The position numbers and the translations under genes are program-made. DNA of 64,000 bases from Macrostomum hystrix (taxonomy: Eukaryota; Platyhelminthes; Macrostomidae). Each line of letters begins with the position of its first letter. Position 1 is the first letter of the stretch. The stretch lies in the NCBI GenBank assembly GCA_950097015.1, contig CATNEN010000038.1, positions 30,776,501 to 30,840,500 of the forward strand, given 5' to 3'. Shown one piece after another: positions 23,883 through 36,800 of the stretch. Under the pieces are notes generated by a model that searched no databases, was not told the origin of the DNA, and was given only the letters and a program-made list of their open reading frames with translations.

Positions 23883-25094
23883 TGCTTTAAGCTTTTATTT
23901 ATTTATGTTGGTAACTTTCTTAATTGTTCTATTATTTTTCATATGACCGCATATTCGATACTAATTCTTTAATTAAAGTTACAGCAAATATAACTTTTAA
24001 CTAACGTTTTACACAGCTTGATTCTGTTGTGCAGGTGTGAAATTGTTGCTTACAAACATTTTCTAAGTTTGCTTGTTTATTATTTTAAACATCGAACATT
24101 AAATAGTTACTGCCAAGTAATGCTCCAGTTTTCTAGTGAGATACTGTGCAATTGGCTGTTAAAGAAAGTACACCTTTTACAAGTACAAGTACTTGTACCG
24201 AAAAATCAAACTGCGTGTGTGCATGTTAGTTTTATTTCACTAACTATCAGTCTCAGTCGCTTATAATTTTGTTTCTTTGGTGAATCCGTTGCGCACATTT
24301 TCTTAGGTCAGTTTTAAGATAAACACGCGGACGAAGACAAGATATTGACGAAAATAGCAAACATGCTTTACATTTTGTATTAAAGCTATTAAATACAGTT
24401 TTCCAAGACACCAGGAAATTAGTTTAAAACAAACTCCAAAGAAACTGTCTCGCGAAGTTCAAAATGGACGAATTGGCTAAAAAACTGGTCATTCCATGTC
24501 GATTTTTTACCATGATGGTGCAAAATTTTGAGGTCTACCAATGATGTGGTAATGAATGGCTATGAGTGCACGAATGAATTTGAACGAGGGCACGCAGCGC
24601 CCTTTTGGTGCGTTTCCACCATAGACATGAAGGTTACCAAAAATAGCTTATTTCAGGCGTCTGCATGCAACAATCATGCATTGGTGCACGCTTGAAATGT
24701 CTATGGTCCAAATCAGACAGTTTGAAGTGGTAAGAGGAGGGCGCCTAGAGATTGAAGTCTATTGAAACCGGAGACCGCTGCGCAGAGATACATTCGAATC
24801 AAGAGAAATTGCCCACGGTGCTTGTGAAGAATTGAGAGAACCAGTCAGCGGTTTAATTGTCAGAAAAGTACGCGCTCACACTCGCATGCAGCGCGGGTCA
24901 TTTATATTATTTTATCAGCACGTTGGCATCAATGTACATATATTATGAACTGGATTAATGTACATACTGGCTTGGACAGGCAGGTAATAATTTAACAACG
25001 TGCTAAATGAAACGTTGCACGTGCAACGTACAGCGTGCTAATACGAGTATAGGACTAAATGAAAGGTTAGAATATTTTTATAAGCAGCGGAGCT
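23883..25094. other. Intergenic sequence, nothing recognised
   Basis: AT-rich, no convincing ORF or RNA gene. The phrase ACCATAGACATG near 24618 echoes the terminal repeats of the transposon at 39298-40879 and may be transposon debris. Confidence 0.4.
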
Positions 25095-25883
25095 CTCACA
25101 GTGCTCCTCGGGCACAACGATCCCACGGTGAAACGTCGGTCCATCACACACGATGACGACCGGAACATCGCCGATCTGCTGGCTGGCAGTCTGGACCAAC
25201 TCGGTAACGAACTGCTGAAACCGTTAACTAGTTTGTCCGCCGTTGAAGAATGTGCATTTGACCAGCCCCACAGCCGAGGAGATAACCAGGCAGTGGCTCA
25301 TGTTAGGTCCCCTCTGAGTTGTACACTGTCGGAGCACGGCCTGGCCTCGGGGTGATCGACCTTGAGTTCGGCGTGTCCATAGATTGTATCCCGTCTCGTC
25401 CACGTAGATGACGGTCGCATTCGGTGGCAGATCAGTCATAAACTGGGCGAACTCGCGTCGCTTGGCAATCACCTCCTCAGAGTTGGCGTGCATCCGAATG
25501 TCAGCTTCTTTGGTGCCGATCTTAAGGGTGTAAAGCATGCCTTTGAGAGCCCTTCCAATGGTGTTGTTTGAAATCATGGGCTTGTCTGGCAGCTGCTCGT
25601 GCAGACGCTGACGCATCCTTGTCAACGTGGCAAACGGATTGGAATCCACAATTTCCACGAGCGCATGACGCATCTCGTCATCAATCTTGCACAACTCTTG
25701 ACGTCTCCCACCGCGCGGTAGAGCGTCGCTTCTTCCCGTTGTCTCATAGACGTGGATGATGTGCTCTGCAGTCTTGGTCTTTATTCCCAGGACGTTTGAG
25801 GCCAAGCGGACATTTTGCCCAGTGGCCCAAGCATTAATCAACCGTCTCCTGTCCAGATTGGAAGTTGGTCGCAGTTGGGCCAT
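25095..25883 (-). pseudogene. Broken IS630/Tc1-mariner-type transposase
   Basis: From the ATG at 25883 the ORF runs 219 codons and is clearly homologous to the intact transposase at 39598-40668: the N-terminal helix-turn-helix region (LDRRRLINAWATGQNVRLAS), LPRGGRR, and the first catalytic Asp in VIYVDETGYNLWTRR. It breaks at a TAA codon after FFNGGQTS, where the intact relative has GGQTKERFQ. Past that stop the same frame continues through the second Asp motif VIVCDGPTFHRG, then similarity ends, so the DDE glutamate is missing. One nonsense mutation plus a 3' deletion make it inactive. It must depend on other copies for any mobility. Confidence 0.85.
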
Positions 25884-26097
25884 GTAAGCAAATGCTTTGG
25901 AAGAAATTTATAATTTAGCTGTCTATGTCAGGACTGCGATTGAGAGACCGGGCTTATAAAGCCTGAGTTTGAATGACAAAACCCGAGATTGAATGGCACA
26001 GAGCCATAGTCTATGGGCCAAACCGCGCCAACTGGCTGGATTAATACAATGGGGGCTGAGTATGAATGACAAAACACTGAGATTGAATGGCAAAAGC
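25095..26097 (-). mobile_element. Decayed IS630/Tc1-mariner-type element, one end missing
   Basis: The transposase-side end at 26097 abuts a TA dinucleotide (26098-26099). Inward it carries two similar direct repeats (about 25963-25997 and 26055-26092: GAATGACAAAACNCNGAGAT then TGAATGGCA). The outermost bases GCTTTTG, read inward, match the terminus of the intact element at 39298. The other terminus is absent; similarity to the transposase stops at about 25095. Confidence 0.7.
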
Positions 26098-26099
26098 TA

Positions 26100-27460
26100 T
26101 ACTGATGAATGCTCTGATAAATTACATCGTCGACTTTTCGTCTATGGTAAAATAACATCTTGCACATTCGAGTTAAAGGGATTTAAGTGGCTATAGCCCC
26201 ACGAAATTTTCCAATGATGCAATAACGGTCTATAATGACTGATACGGCGCACGATATGTTAAGCCAGATAAAAAAAAATTTGCACCATAGGTGCATCATA
26301 TTAAAATTTCCTTATTCTAATGTATAATAATATGAGCGTGTGAAATTAGATTTCATCATCACGCACATGATACTAGGTCAAGGACTACAAGACTCAGAAG
26401 TCGCAGAAAACGAGTTTAAGAGATGCACTGATAGTAATAGCATAATACTTCTAAAGCATTTTTATTATGTACTTTGGGCGTTTGGCTTACAGGATAATGA
26501 ACAAAGTTGCAGGGGTTTCCGCAAAATTGAAAGAATGTTTCACACAAGGCTTCTAATGACCATTTGCACCTTCGGGTGGCAAAGTGCTTGAACTGCAAGT
26601 TAAAGCCTCAAATGAAAAACTGCAGCAATGCGTTAACTACACCAATTTAAAGGCCATTGGACTTCAGCATTTTCCTCTCTTTTTCCTTGTGAGAAAATCC
26701 TATTCTCGAGGCCGAAAGTGCGCCAGAATTGCCATAAATTTTCTTTCCCAGTGACCCCAGTTTGTCTGGTTCGACAGTGCCTGCAGACTGGAATACATAT
26801 ATACGCGGCAGGGAACGCTTTGCCTAGAATGGAATTGCAGAAGGACTGATTTATTCATTCCGCCTTAGGACTGAGTGTGTGAGAGTGGAAAAACAAAATG
26901 AAGAAGCAGTTGTTAACGTCACACCAGGCTCAGAACAGCAGAAAGCGAATGACGATGCGATGAAGAAGTGCAGAGACAGAGTGATGGAGTGAGAGAATAA
27001 AGCACTAAAAACCATCGCAATAGTTTTGGACTAGACAACTTTTTTGCGTTACTGCCTGCGAAAAATTATATTGCTATTTAGATATGATTGCCCAGACAAA
27101 AAACCTGGATTAGATGATCTATGTAAATCAATTTCAATGGTCCGTGGTTCCAAAACAGAAATAAATTTATAGAAGCAATTTAAAGTTCGCTTTAAAAGTG
27201 ACAAAGAAATGACTGGATGCCAGGGAAGACGAAGCATATGCTTGGTCAAAGACAACAGAGCGAGCCTTCTATTTTCATTTTCCGGTTCTGACTAAACCAT
27301 TTTGCCACCATCCAGGGGGCAATGAACGCAATCTCTTTCATTTGTAACAGGTATACCTGTTACACCCATAGCAGACGAAGAATGTCCCTTCAGCAGCAAA
27401 GAAATTTTGTGCCCCAGCATCAAAGAAACCAATATCCAACGCACAAGAGAACAATGTACC
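26100..27460. other. Intergenic sequence, nothing recognised
   Basis: No coding pattern or known RNA gene. AT-rich with scattered short ORFs that look random. Confidence 0.4.
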
Positions 27461-27461
27461 C

Positions 27462-27640
27462 CCATTTAGCAGAACAATGTCCCCCATTTAGCAGAGAACA
27501 ATGTCCCCTATTTAGCAGAGAACAATGTCCCCCATTTAGCTGAGAACAATAGCCCCCATTTAGGAGAGAACAATGTCCCCCCATTTAGCTGAGAACAATA
27601 GCCCCCATTTAGCAGAGAACAATTTCCCCCATTTAGCAGA
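27462..27640. repeat. Short minisatellite, ~24-bp unit (CCCCCATTTAGCAGAGAACA)
   Basis: About seven copies of a 24-bp unit ending AATGT, with AATAG and GCTGAG variants. It lies about 260 bp upstream of the ORF at 27901. Confidence 0.9.
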
Positions 27641-27900
27641 GATAAAAATTTAAATCTGAACTATAATCCCTGTTTTTGCTTTTCGAAGTTTAATTCACTT
27701 TTTTGTGCACTTTTTAACGACTTGTTGAAGTTTTATCTGAGTTTTAGTGAGCATAGAAAAACATATGTATCTTTAAACCTTTAAAGCTTGTCTATGGAAA
27801 AGATTGTCTTATTATAATGCAAGTTGTATTTAAAAATCTGTTCTTTTCCTAATTAAATCAGTAATAATTCAGCAAATTCAACTGCACACAAAGAAGTGAT

Positions 27901-29487
27901 ATGCCCGCAAAGGTGCTGCCTTCGTCCCGTGCGAGGCGCGGTTCAAAGAGGCGTCGCCAGCAGCGCGGCAGCCTCCCAAGTTTTTTGGCGCAAGCTCGAC
28001 GCAAATTACAAACGCGTCGTCCAAGATTTTCGATGGAAACTGGCAGCGGCCCAATGAGACACAAAGACAAAAATCTGATGTGCTACCAGTTTACCGACAA
28101 CGAATCATCGCGATCAGAAAACAGCAATGCCGACGGAAGCAGCGGCGGTGACAGTGCGTGTTGCGACCAGGACGAAGCGAGAAATTCCCGCAGTCCGATA
28201 TCTCATTTCACTAGAGAACGCCGAGACGTAGACTGCCTGAGCGATATTTCTAGCACAAATTGTAGCTCAGAGTCCTACTTTCGACGAGAGTACCAACGCA
28301 TCCTGCAGAATAGTTGGGACAACAAACGATCGCACCGATCGCCGTCATCAAAGGACCAAATTTCAACGCGAAATGTGCAGCCACAGCAGCGTTACTCAAC
28401 TCGATCAATGCGATTATGCTGCCATCACATGCGGCAGCTGTCAGAACACGACACATGTACTCAAAATGCCACAGACGAGCAATCAAGCTGCCGAATTCCT
28501 TACCAAGCAGTAGTTTCCCCGCTAGAGTCGTCGGAGACTGAGGACGAGCAAGCGATGGAGCGCACCCATACTATCAGAAGGGATAACGATAGACGCTTGA
28601 TGAGGCTAGCAGAGCAGAACTGCAACTCTTCAAACAGGCAGCAGTGCCGTCCGCAGCAAAGACCGCCACAGACTGAGAGGCGTACTGAATTCCTTGATTC
28701 TTCAGATCGACCTCAAAGACTTTCGCTGCCATTTCCCTCTCGCTCACCTTCACCATTTGCACTGCCTTTTGTCCAGCAGCAGCAGCAGCAGCAGCCGATG
28801 TCACAACAGCACCAGTCGCAGCGCAGCGATAAGAAGAACTGGATATACGAATCCACAGACGGAGAGAACAAACGGAGAGAACCCAAGATAGATAGAATCT
28901 ATTTTGACGACCAAAACAGACACGGAAAGTTTCGGCAAGAATTTCAGCAGTGGTCTGGCCTAAGTTCGCATAGAAGGCATCAGTGGCAACAGCAAAAGCA
29001 ACACCAGCAACAACTGGAGCCTCATCTAAACAGCATTTATTCTAGTCATCAAACTGACAACGAGCCCGGTTCTTCTGGACGAATTTTAAGTCGTCAAAGG
29101 CGAGAGAATGCTTGTTCGCTGTGTGAGATTAGCGACAACAACGAAGGCTACAACTCGGACGCCCCATTAACAGATTCAGAAAGATACAGGCTGCGAGTTG
29201 CCGAAGGATTAAGTAGAAGCAGATCACAACATAAGCTGATGCCGCAGCAATCTGATCGATTGAATTCGTCGTCTAATTCGAATCACTGGTGTCCAGCTGG
29301 TAGTCGACTATCGCCACGCCAGAGCCATCGGGAAACACTCTTCAAGTGCCCCTATATGAAGCTTGCACTGCACGCGCAGATCTTCGAGTGCGAAGAGTGC
29401 TCTGCGAAGAGATCTCATCAAAGTAACTTGCGGTGGCCTCGGAATCGACTAGATAAAGGCGATTTACCGCAAGACATATTTTTTTAA
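27901..29487 (+). CDS. Hypothetical disordered Arg/Ser/Gln-rich protein
   Basis: An uninterrupted 528-codon ORF whose base composition differs from the AT-rich flanks on both sides. The N-terminus is very basic (SRARRGSKRRRQQRG). Most of the rest is low-complexity Ser/Arg/Gln/Asp sequence with poly-Gln stretches (QQQQQQQP near residue 295; QQQKQHQQQ near 365). Several acidic-Ser patches could be casein-kinase sites (SSETEDEQ). Near the C-terminus a cysteine cluster occurs (FKCPYMKLALHAQIFECEEC), which could bind a metal but is not a motif I recognise. No signal peptide or membrane segment. I do not recognise a family; a nuclear, intrinsically disordered regulator is a guess from composition only. 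It could also be one exon of a longer gene. Confidence 0.6.
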   Translation: MPAKVLPSSRARRGSKRRRQQRGSLPSFLAQARRKLQTRRPRFSMETGSGPMRHKDKNLMCYQFTDNESSRSENSNADGSSGGDSACCDQDEARNSRSPISHFTRERRDVDCLSDISSTNCSSESYFRREYQRILQNSWDNKRSHRSPSSKDQISTRNVQPQQRYSTRSMRLCCHHMRQLSEHDTCTQNATDEQSSCRIPYQAVVSPLESSETEDEQAMERTHTIRRDNDRRLMRLAEQNCNSSNRQQCRPQQRPPQTERRTEFLDSSDRPQRLSLPFPSRSPSPFALPFVQQQQQQQPMSQQHQSQRSDKKNWIYESTDGENKRREPKIDRIYFDDQNRHGKFRQEFQQWSGLSSHRRHQWQQQKQHQQQLEPHLNSIYSSHQTDNEPGSSGRILSRQRRENACSLCEISDNNEGYNSDAPLTDSERYRLRVAEGLSRSRSQHKLMPQQSDRLNSSSNSNHWCPAGSRLSPRQSHRETLFKCPYMKLALHAQIFECEECSAKRSHQSNLRWPRNRLDKGDLPQDIFF

Positions 29488-29927
29488 TACTAACGCTAAG
29501 ACCTATAATTTCAATTTGGGATTCAGATTGAGTAAAAGCACATTGCTTTTCAGACTTCAGAAAAACATAATATTAAGCCATGCAATTTTTCTATTTTCTG
29601 GTTGTTGCATAAGTGTTGGATTATTTGAAATTTTACTTATAGCGGTGTGAAAAGGTACAATTATTTTTCGATACAGATGTGTATTAATTTCTTATGAAGT
29701 TATCCTGCATTTATCACTTTGTTTTTTGCTCAAAGTCGTTTCTGTTTTCATATTCTTTTGTTTCCCCAATAGTTCCTGTGACCTTGTCGAAGGGACATGT
29801 ACTGCTTAAGTATTATACTACCGTGCCATGTATCACAGCACTACTACATTACGTAGCTACAAGAAATCATGCTAACATTGAAACTTTGTGAGTTGTTGGT
29901 TATGATTAAAGTCAGTTTCAAACTGAG

Positions 29928-32900
29928 GGATAGTTGTCAATCTGAGGGATAGTTGTCAATCTGAGGGATAGTTGTCAATCTGAGGGATAGTTGTCAATCT
30001 GAGGGATAGTTGTCAATCTGAGGGATAGTTGTCAAACTGAGGGATGGGAGTCAAACTGAGGGATGGTAGTCAAACTGAGGGATGGTAGTCAAACTGAGGG
30101 ATGGTTGTCAAACTGAGGGATGGTTGTCAAACTGAGGGATGGTTGTCAAACTGAGGGATGGTTGTCAAACTGAGGGATGGTAGTCAAACTGAGGGATGGT
30201 TGTCAAACTGAGGGATAGTTGTCAAACTGAGGGATAGTTGTCAAACTGAGGGATGGTTGTCAAACTGAGGGATGGTAGTCAAACTGAGGGATAGTTGTCA
30301 AACTGAGGGATGGTTGTCAAACTGAGGGATAGTTGTCAAACTGAGGGATGGTAGTCAAACTGACGGATGGTAGTCAAACTGACGGATGGTAGTCAAACTG
30401 AGGGATAGTTGTCAAACTGAGGGGTGGTAGTCAAACTGACGGATAGTTGTCAAACTGACGGATGGTAGTCAAACTGACGGATGGTTGTCAAACTGACGGA
30501 TGGTAGTCAAACTGAGGGATGGTTGTCAAACTGACGGATGGTAGTCAAACTGAGGGATGGTTGTCAAACTGACGGATGGTTGTCAAACTGACGGATGGTA
30601 GTCAAACTGAGGGGTGGTTGTCAAACTGAGGGATGGTTGTCAAACTGAGGGATACTTGTCAAACTGACGGATGGTTGTCAAACTGAGGGATGGTAGTCAA
30701 ACTGAGGGATGGTTGTCAAACTGACGGATGGTAGTCAAACTGAGGGATGGTTGTCAAACTGACGGATGGTAGTCAAACTGAGGGATGGTTGTCAAACTGA
30801 CGGATGGTTGTCAAACTGAGGGATGGTTATCAAACGGAGGGATGGTTGTCAAACTGAGGGATACTTGTCAAACTGACGGATGGTTGTCAAACTGACGGAT
30901 GGTAGTCAAACTGAGGGATGGTTGTCAATCTGAGGGATGGTTGTCAAACTGAGGGATGGTTGTCAATCTGAGGGATGGTTGTCAATCTGAGGGATGGTTG
31001 TCAATCTGAGGGATGGTTGTCAAACTGAGGGATAGTTGTCAATCTGAGGGATGGTTGTCAAACTGAGGGATACTTGTCAAACTGAGGGATGGTTGTCAAA
31101 CTGCCGGATGGTAGTCAAACTGAGGGATGGTTGTCAAACTGAGGGATGGTTGTCAAACTGAGGGGTGGTTGTCAAACTGAGGGATAGTTGTCAATCTGAG
31201 GGATGGTTGTCAAACTGAGGGATAGTTGTCAATCTGAGGGATGGTTGTCAAACTGAGGGATAGTTGTCAAACTGAGGGATGGTTGTCAATCTGAGGGATG
31301 GTTGTCAAACTGAGGGATAGTTGTCAATCTGAGGGATGGTTGTCAAACTGAGGGATAGTTGTCAAACTGAGGGATGGTTGTCAATCTGAGGGATGGTTGT
31401 CAAACTGACGGATGGTAGTCAAACTGAGGGATGGTTGTCAAACTGAGGGATGGTTGTCAAACTGAGGGGTGGTTGTCAAACTGAGGGATAGTTGTCAAAC
31501 TGAGGGATGGTTGTCAAACTGAGGGATGGTTGTCAAACTGACGGATGGTTGTCAAACTGAGGGATGGTTGTCAAACTGAGGGATAGTTGTCAAACTGAGG
31601 GATGGTTGTCAAACTGAGGGATAGTTGTCAAACTGAGGGATGGTAGTCAAACTGAGGGATAGTTGTCAATCTGAGGGATAGTTGTCAAACTGAGGGATGG
31701 TTGTCAAACGGAGGGATAGTTGTCAAACTGAGGGATGGTTGTCAAACTGAGGGATGGTTGTCAAACTGAGGGATAGTTGTCAAACTGAGGGATGGTTGTC
31801 AAACTGAGGGATGGTAGTCAAACTGAGGGATAGTTGTCAAACTGAGGGATGGTTGTCAAACGGAGGGATAGTTGTCAATCTGAGGGATGGTTGTCAAACT
31901 GACGGATGGTAGTCAAACTGAGGGATGGTTGTCAAACTGAGGGATGGTTGTCAAACTGAGGGGTGGTTGTCAAACTGAGGGATAGTTGTCAATCTGAGGG
32001 ATGGTTGTCAAACTGAGGGATAGTTGACAATCTGAGGGATGGTTGTCAAACTGAGGGATACTTGTCAAACTGAGGGATGGTTGTCAAACTGACGGATGGT
32101 AGTCAAACTGAGGGATGGTTGTCAAACTGAGGGATGGTTGTCAAACTGAGGGGTGGTTGTCAAACTGAGGGATAGTTGTCAATCTGAGGGATGGTTGTCA
32201 AACTGAGGGGTGGTTGTCAAACTGAGGGATAGTTGTCAATCTGAGGGATGGTTGTCAAACTGAGGGATAGTTGTCAATCTGAGGGATGGTTGTCAAACTG
32301 AGGGATAGTTGTCAAACTGAGGGATGGTTGTGAATCTGAGGGATGGTTGTCAAACTGAGGGATAGTTGTCAATCTGAGGGATGGTTGTCAAACTGAGGGA
32401 TAGTTGTCAAACTGAGGGATGGTTGTCAATCTGAGGGATGGTTGTCAAACTGACGGATGGTAGTCAAACTGAGGGATGGTTGTCAAACTGAGGGATGGTT
32501 GTCAAACTGAGGGGTGGTTGTCAAACTGAGGGATAGTTGTCAAACTGAGGGATGGTTGTCAAACTGAGGGATGGTTGTCAAACTGACGGATGGTTGTCAA
32601 ACTGAGGGATGGTTGTCAAACTGAGGGATAGTTGTCAAACTGAGGGATGGTTGTCAAACTGAGGGATAGTTGTCAAACTGAGGGATGGTAGTCAAACTGA
32701 GGGATAGTTGTCAATCTGAGGGATAGTTGTCAAACTGAGGGATGGTTGTCAAACGGAGGGATAGTTGTCAAACTGAGGGATGGTTGTCAAACTGAGGGAT
32801 GGTTGTCAAACTGAGGGATAGTTGTCAAACTGAGGGATGGTTGTCAAACTGAGGGATGGTAGTCAAACTGAGGGATAGTTGTCAAACTGAGGGATGGTTG

Positions 32901-33140
32901 TCAAACGGAGGGATAGTTGTCAAACTGAGGGATGGTTGTCAAACTGAGGGATGGTAGTCAAACTGAGGGGTGGTTGTCAAACTGACGGATGGTAGTCAAA
33001 CTGAGGGATGGTTGTCAAACTGAGGGATGGTTGTCAAACTGAGGGATGGTTGTCAAACTGAGGGGTGGTTGTCAAACTGAGGGATGGTTGTCAAACTGAG
33101 GGATTGTTGTCAATCTGAGGGATAATTATCACACTAAAGG
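29928..33140. repeat. 3.2 kb minisatellite, 19-bp unit CAAACTGAGGGATGGTTGT
   Basis: About 169 copies of a 19-bp unit with a few recurrent variants (AATCTGAGG, GACGGATG, GGGGTGG, GATAGTTG, GGTAGTC). The variant order from 31401 is repeated from 32446, an offset of 1045 bp (55 units). The right end decays into ATAATTATCACACTAAAGG. Confidence 0.97.
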
Positions 33141-33890
33141 ATGGCTGCAAAACGAAGGAATTATCAAACTAAGAGATTTGTACTGGAAGATCCTGTACGT
33201 TCTACCAGCAAAAATGTGCGCAAAAATAAATGAATTAAATATTGATCAATTCTAGTGCTTCTATGCATAAAATTATTATGCAAAATCAATTTGAAGCCAT
33301 TGCTAACTGTTGCTTTTATTTGGGTGAAAAAAAAATATGTGACACACGAAGCTGAATACAGAAACCATTTTTTTCGCTGATTAAATAAAATGTGATTAAA
33401 ACATTCGCAACATAGTACTGAGTAGAGATAATTATAGAAACCCAATAGAGAGATAATTCTGTAACAGTAGTCCCTTTCAACGTCACATTAAGTATATGAA
33501 CTGTTGTAATCCAAAATATGAAATTGGCATCACTTTAAATGGTCACAGAGGATGTTATGACAAGCCAAATTTTTTGTCTTAAAAAATCATACCGCAATAA
33601 AAGTGTCCGATGAGTAAGAGATTTACTTTTTAGTGAGTAGATGTGTTAGAAATGAGAAAACTTTAATAGCACATGCTGATATCATGCAGATGCAAACAAT
33701 TAATAAAATGTGGCTACAAAGAAATAAATAAATTAATGTTTTGGAGATTCAATTGGGACATGCGGAAATCATATTTTTTGTTAACAAATTAGGCAATTAA
33801 AATAAATAAATTATTGAGTGAATAGTACCAAATGTCCGTTACATCACACAACTCATCAAATCAGACGGCACCAATTGCACAGACCCGGGA
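33141..33890. other. 3' flank of the CUB receptor gene
   Basis: AT-rich sequence downstream (minus strand) of the stop codon of the CUB gene. No gene seen. Confidence 0.4.
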
Positions 33891-33891
33891 C

Positions 33892-36800
33892 TCAGGTGTT
33901 CTCCTGAATGAGCTGAACTCCGTCAGTGCCCGCTGCAGCCCGGTAGGAGAGCTGCTGCAATCGTTGACTCCCACTGGCGCACAACCGGACGGAGTACAAG
34001 ATTCTAGCCCGAAACATAAACCCTACCGCCAGCAGGTTGAACACAGTCAGGATGACCAGTGCGACAATCAGCGAGGGTGCAATAGAGCCAGCGCCAGCTG
34101 CAAACATTATAATATCATATGACATATCATTTGGAAATAGTAGACCAACAACCAGTGAGGAGGCAATTCTGCCCGTTTCGCTGACTCCTGAGCATACACG
34201 CAAACAGATACCGTACGCAGGCACACGCTCAGACAGGTGTGTACATCTGCCCTGACTCTATCATCGTCAAATACAGAGGCACTCTCCTGGAGGTTGGCCC
34301 TCGAGGGCGTAAATTGCACGACAAGCCCCCCTAAGCCTTCTCTCCGCGGCTGCGCCCCAAATGAATGTGGCCTCTCTGCAGAATCGAGCTCAGGGACATT
34401 GGTGCGAGAGGCAAATGTTGTTTTGCTGATTTTCTCCGTTTGCTTTCTTGTGGTGATGTAGTGAATTGTGCCTAAACGAAGTACTTTAGTTAGTATTTAA
34501 GCACTTTATGAACTGCCTCGCCCTCTCACCCTCCTCTCCGTCTCTGCTCTGTTTGCCCTGAGCCGCCACCTGATTGGCTGTGCGCGGGCATTACGAGTCT
34601 CTCGTAAGTCTCTCGACCCCTTTCCCAGCCCTGCGTGGCTTTTCCCCTCCTGCCAATCAGCTCTGCGTAGCTCTGCCCGTCCACCCGGCCAGCGCGTAGA
34701 ACTCCTTGCGCACTGGCGTCTTGACCTTGGCGTGTGCGCATCGCATGAATAAACCAGATTGAACTGGCTCTGCATGAATCGCTCGTTTCCCGTCCAGAGA
34801 ATCTATTAGTTCCTGAACTCACCTCTAAGGCCTTCGATTGCTGCCCCCGAGTTCGGACACACTGACACGGAGAACCGAGCACGGAAGCCGGACCTGACGC
34901 CGCTATACACAATGCTTATTCCGCTGCCGGCTGCCTTCGGGCTCAGAGTGGTGGTGAAGTTGATTGCTGAGGAGCCACAAATCTCACGCTGACTGTGTAA
35001 AACTGAATCTGCCAGAACGTCGGGCTGAGACCAGGTCAGCATGAGCTGTTCCACACCGCAGGTGGTGCTGAATTTTTCCAGCTCCACGTGCAGCTTCCAG
35101 CACTGTACTCGAGCTGCATCGGTCCTGAAGACTCCGGTCCGATTGGCGATTTGAGCAATAGCGACTGAGTCCAGTTGGAGCTTGCAGTTAGTCTGAGTGT
35201 TGTCAGGAGCAAGCGTGACAGTTCTGGACAGCTCTGCGCCATCTTTACTCATCTGCCACTGCTCAGCAGAACCGGGCAATCGCTCGCAGACTTGCACTAG
35301 CCGGTAATAATAATTCAATTATGGAAAACAGTTGCATCAGTGGTGAACTCAAAAAAGCAATCTGACTATGGCAAATTGAGCTCACCCTGAGTGACTGAAA
35401 CCACAAAATCCACGTCTGCGTTCATCCACTGCAGTTCGGAGAGACCATCGCCTAACGCAGGATTTTGCAAGCCAGATTTCAGGTAAGTCAGGTCGATGGT
35501 CAGGGACTCGTCTCCTCTGACTCGAACTTTGTCCTGCAGGCCCAGGCCACCCGGTGAGTCGTGATCGCAGAGACTCAACTGCCGTGTCTCGCGATTGCGG
35601 ATTGAGTAAAAGGAGAAGCTCAGCTTTGGCTGCTCGACTAGCGAACTAATTTCCGAACACAACTGCTGCTGGTATTCGTTTCTGAATGGCGTCTGAAGAT
35701 CCACAATTAGCTCATATCCCGCTGGAGGAGTCATGCTTATAGTGCAGTAAAAAAAAATTCTGTGAAAAAATGGAACCGGCGCGGGACTGTAAAATGGAAG
35801 GCGCGCTTTCCACGATGTGCGCCGGGTCGGGGGACTTTCGCAAATTCGACCCATCTCTGAAACAGGTTTCATTTTTCGTATAAAAATACAGACAGGCCAT
35901 GTTTTGTTAAAGTACAGAATAATTCATTCGACATTCTCAACTCGCACTTGTAATAAGCGTGATCAGTTCCACAACCAATGTAAATCCTCCGGTCGCATTC
36001 GCTTCAAAGGTGAGTGGAACAGTCATAGGTAAGTTGGTTGTTAAGGCCTCCCCATTGCAAGGGACCGCTCTAACTGATAGGTCCTTCTTCACAATATGAA
36101 TCTGACCCTCAGTCAGGGTGCAGTTAGCTGACACTCTAACCGTTTGGGTGCTATGTATGAACTGAAATAAAGGCGGTAAGTGGTATTTATGTTGTTGAAG
36201 TTGTTTCTTTATTGCGAGAAGCACAATACGGTGTAATCAGATTTACTCACGCCATATGGCCCCGTGTTGAATTTAGGTTTCAGTAAAACACTGCCGATGC
36301 AGTCAGTTGCAGACTTAATCGTGACCTGCTTCACAGATACCATACGAGAGTCCGGTTGTTCTTCAATTATAATGTTCCTCTTGGCGACTGTCTGCTTTGC
36401 CGAGCACACTAAAATTAAAGACGATATCAAAAAGGCGCTTTAACACAGTAGCGCTACCAGCGGGGATTTCCCCAACCCCCTGAAAATTTACGTGCTGCAC
36501 TCGAACGAGCCAATTTATTGTTGCGCATCTTCTGAAAACAAGAATCAAGTCACAAGCTCTTCAGACCGTCGAGATATTCAACGGTTCGGGCCGAAGGCCA
36601 GATTTTTCCATAAGAGCTAGTGTATTTCATACACTCCTATACACGAATTTAAACTGCGACTCAATGCGGACCTGCCAGGCCTTCAAACTTTATCAGCACG
36701 TAACCCGAATGTACCTGCATCATCTCCTACGTCTGTAGTCATGCACCTTTATCTATCTGTGCTTATGGAGCTGCTGGACCAGCCGAATATGGACACCCTG

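Noticed and set aside
34506-34912. Arg/Gly-rich ORFs in the last CUB-gene intron
   Set aside because: They lie in a GC-rich repeat-like block and overlap a well-supported CUB exon in the wrong frame.
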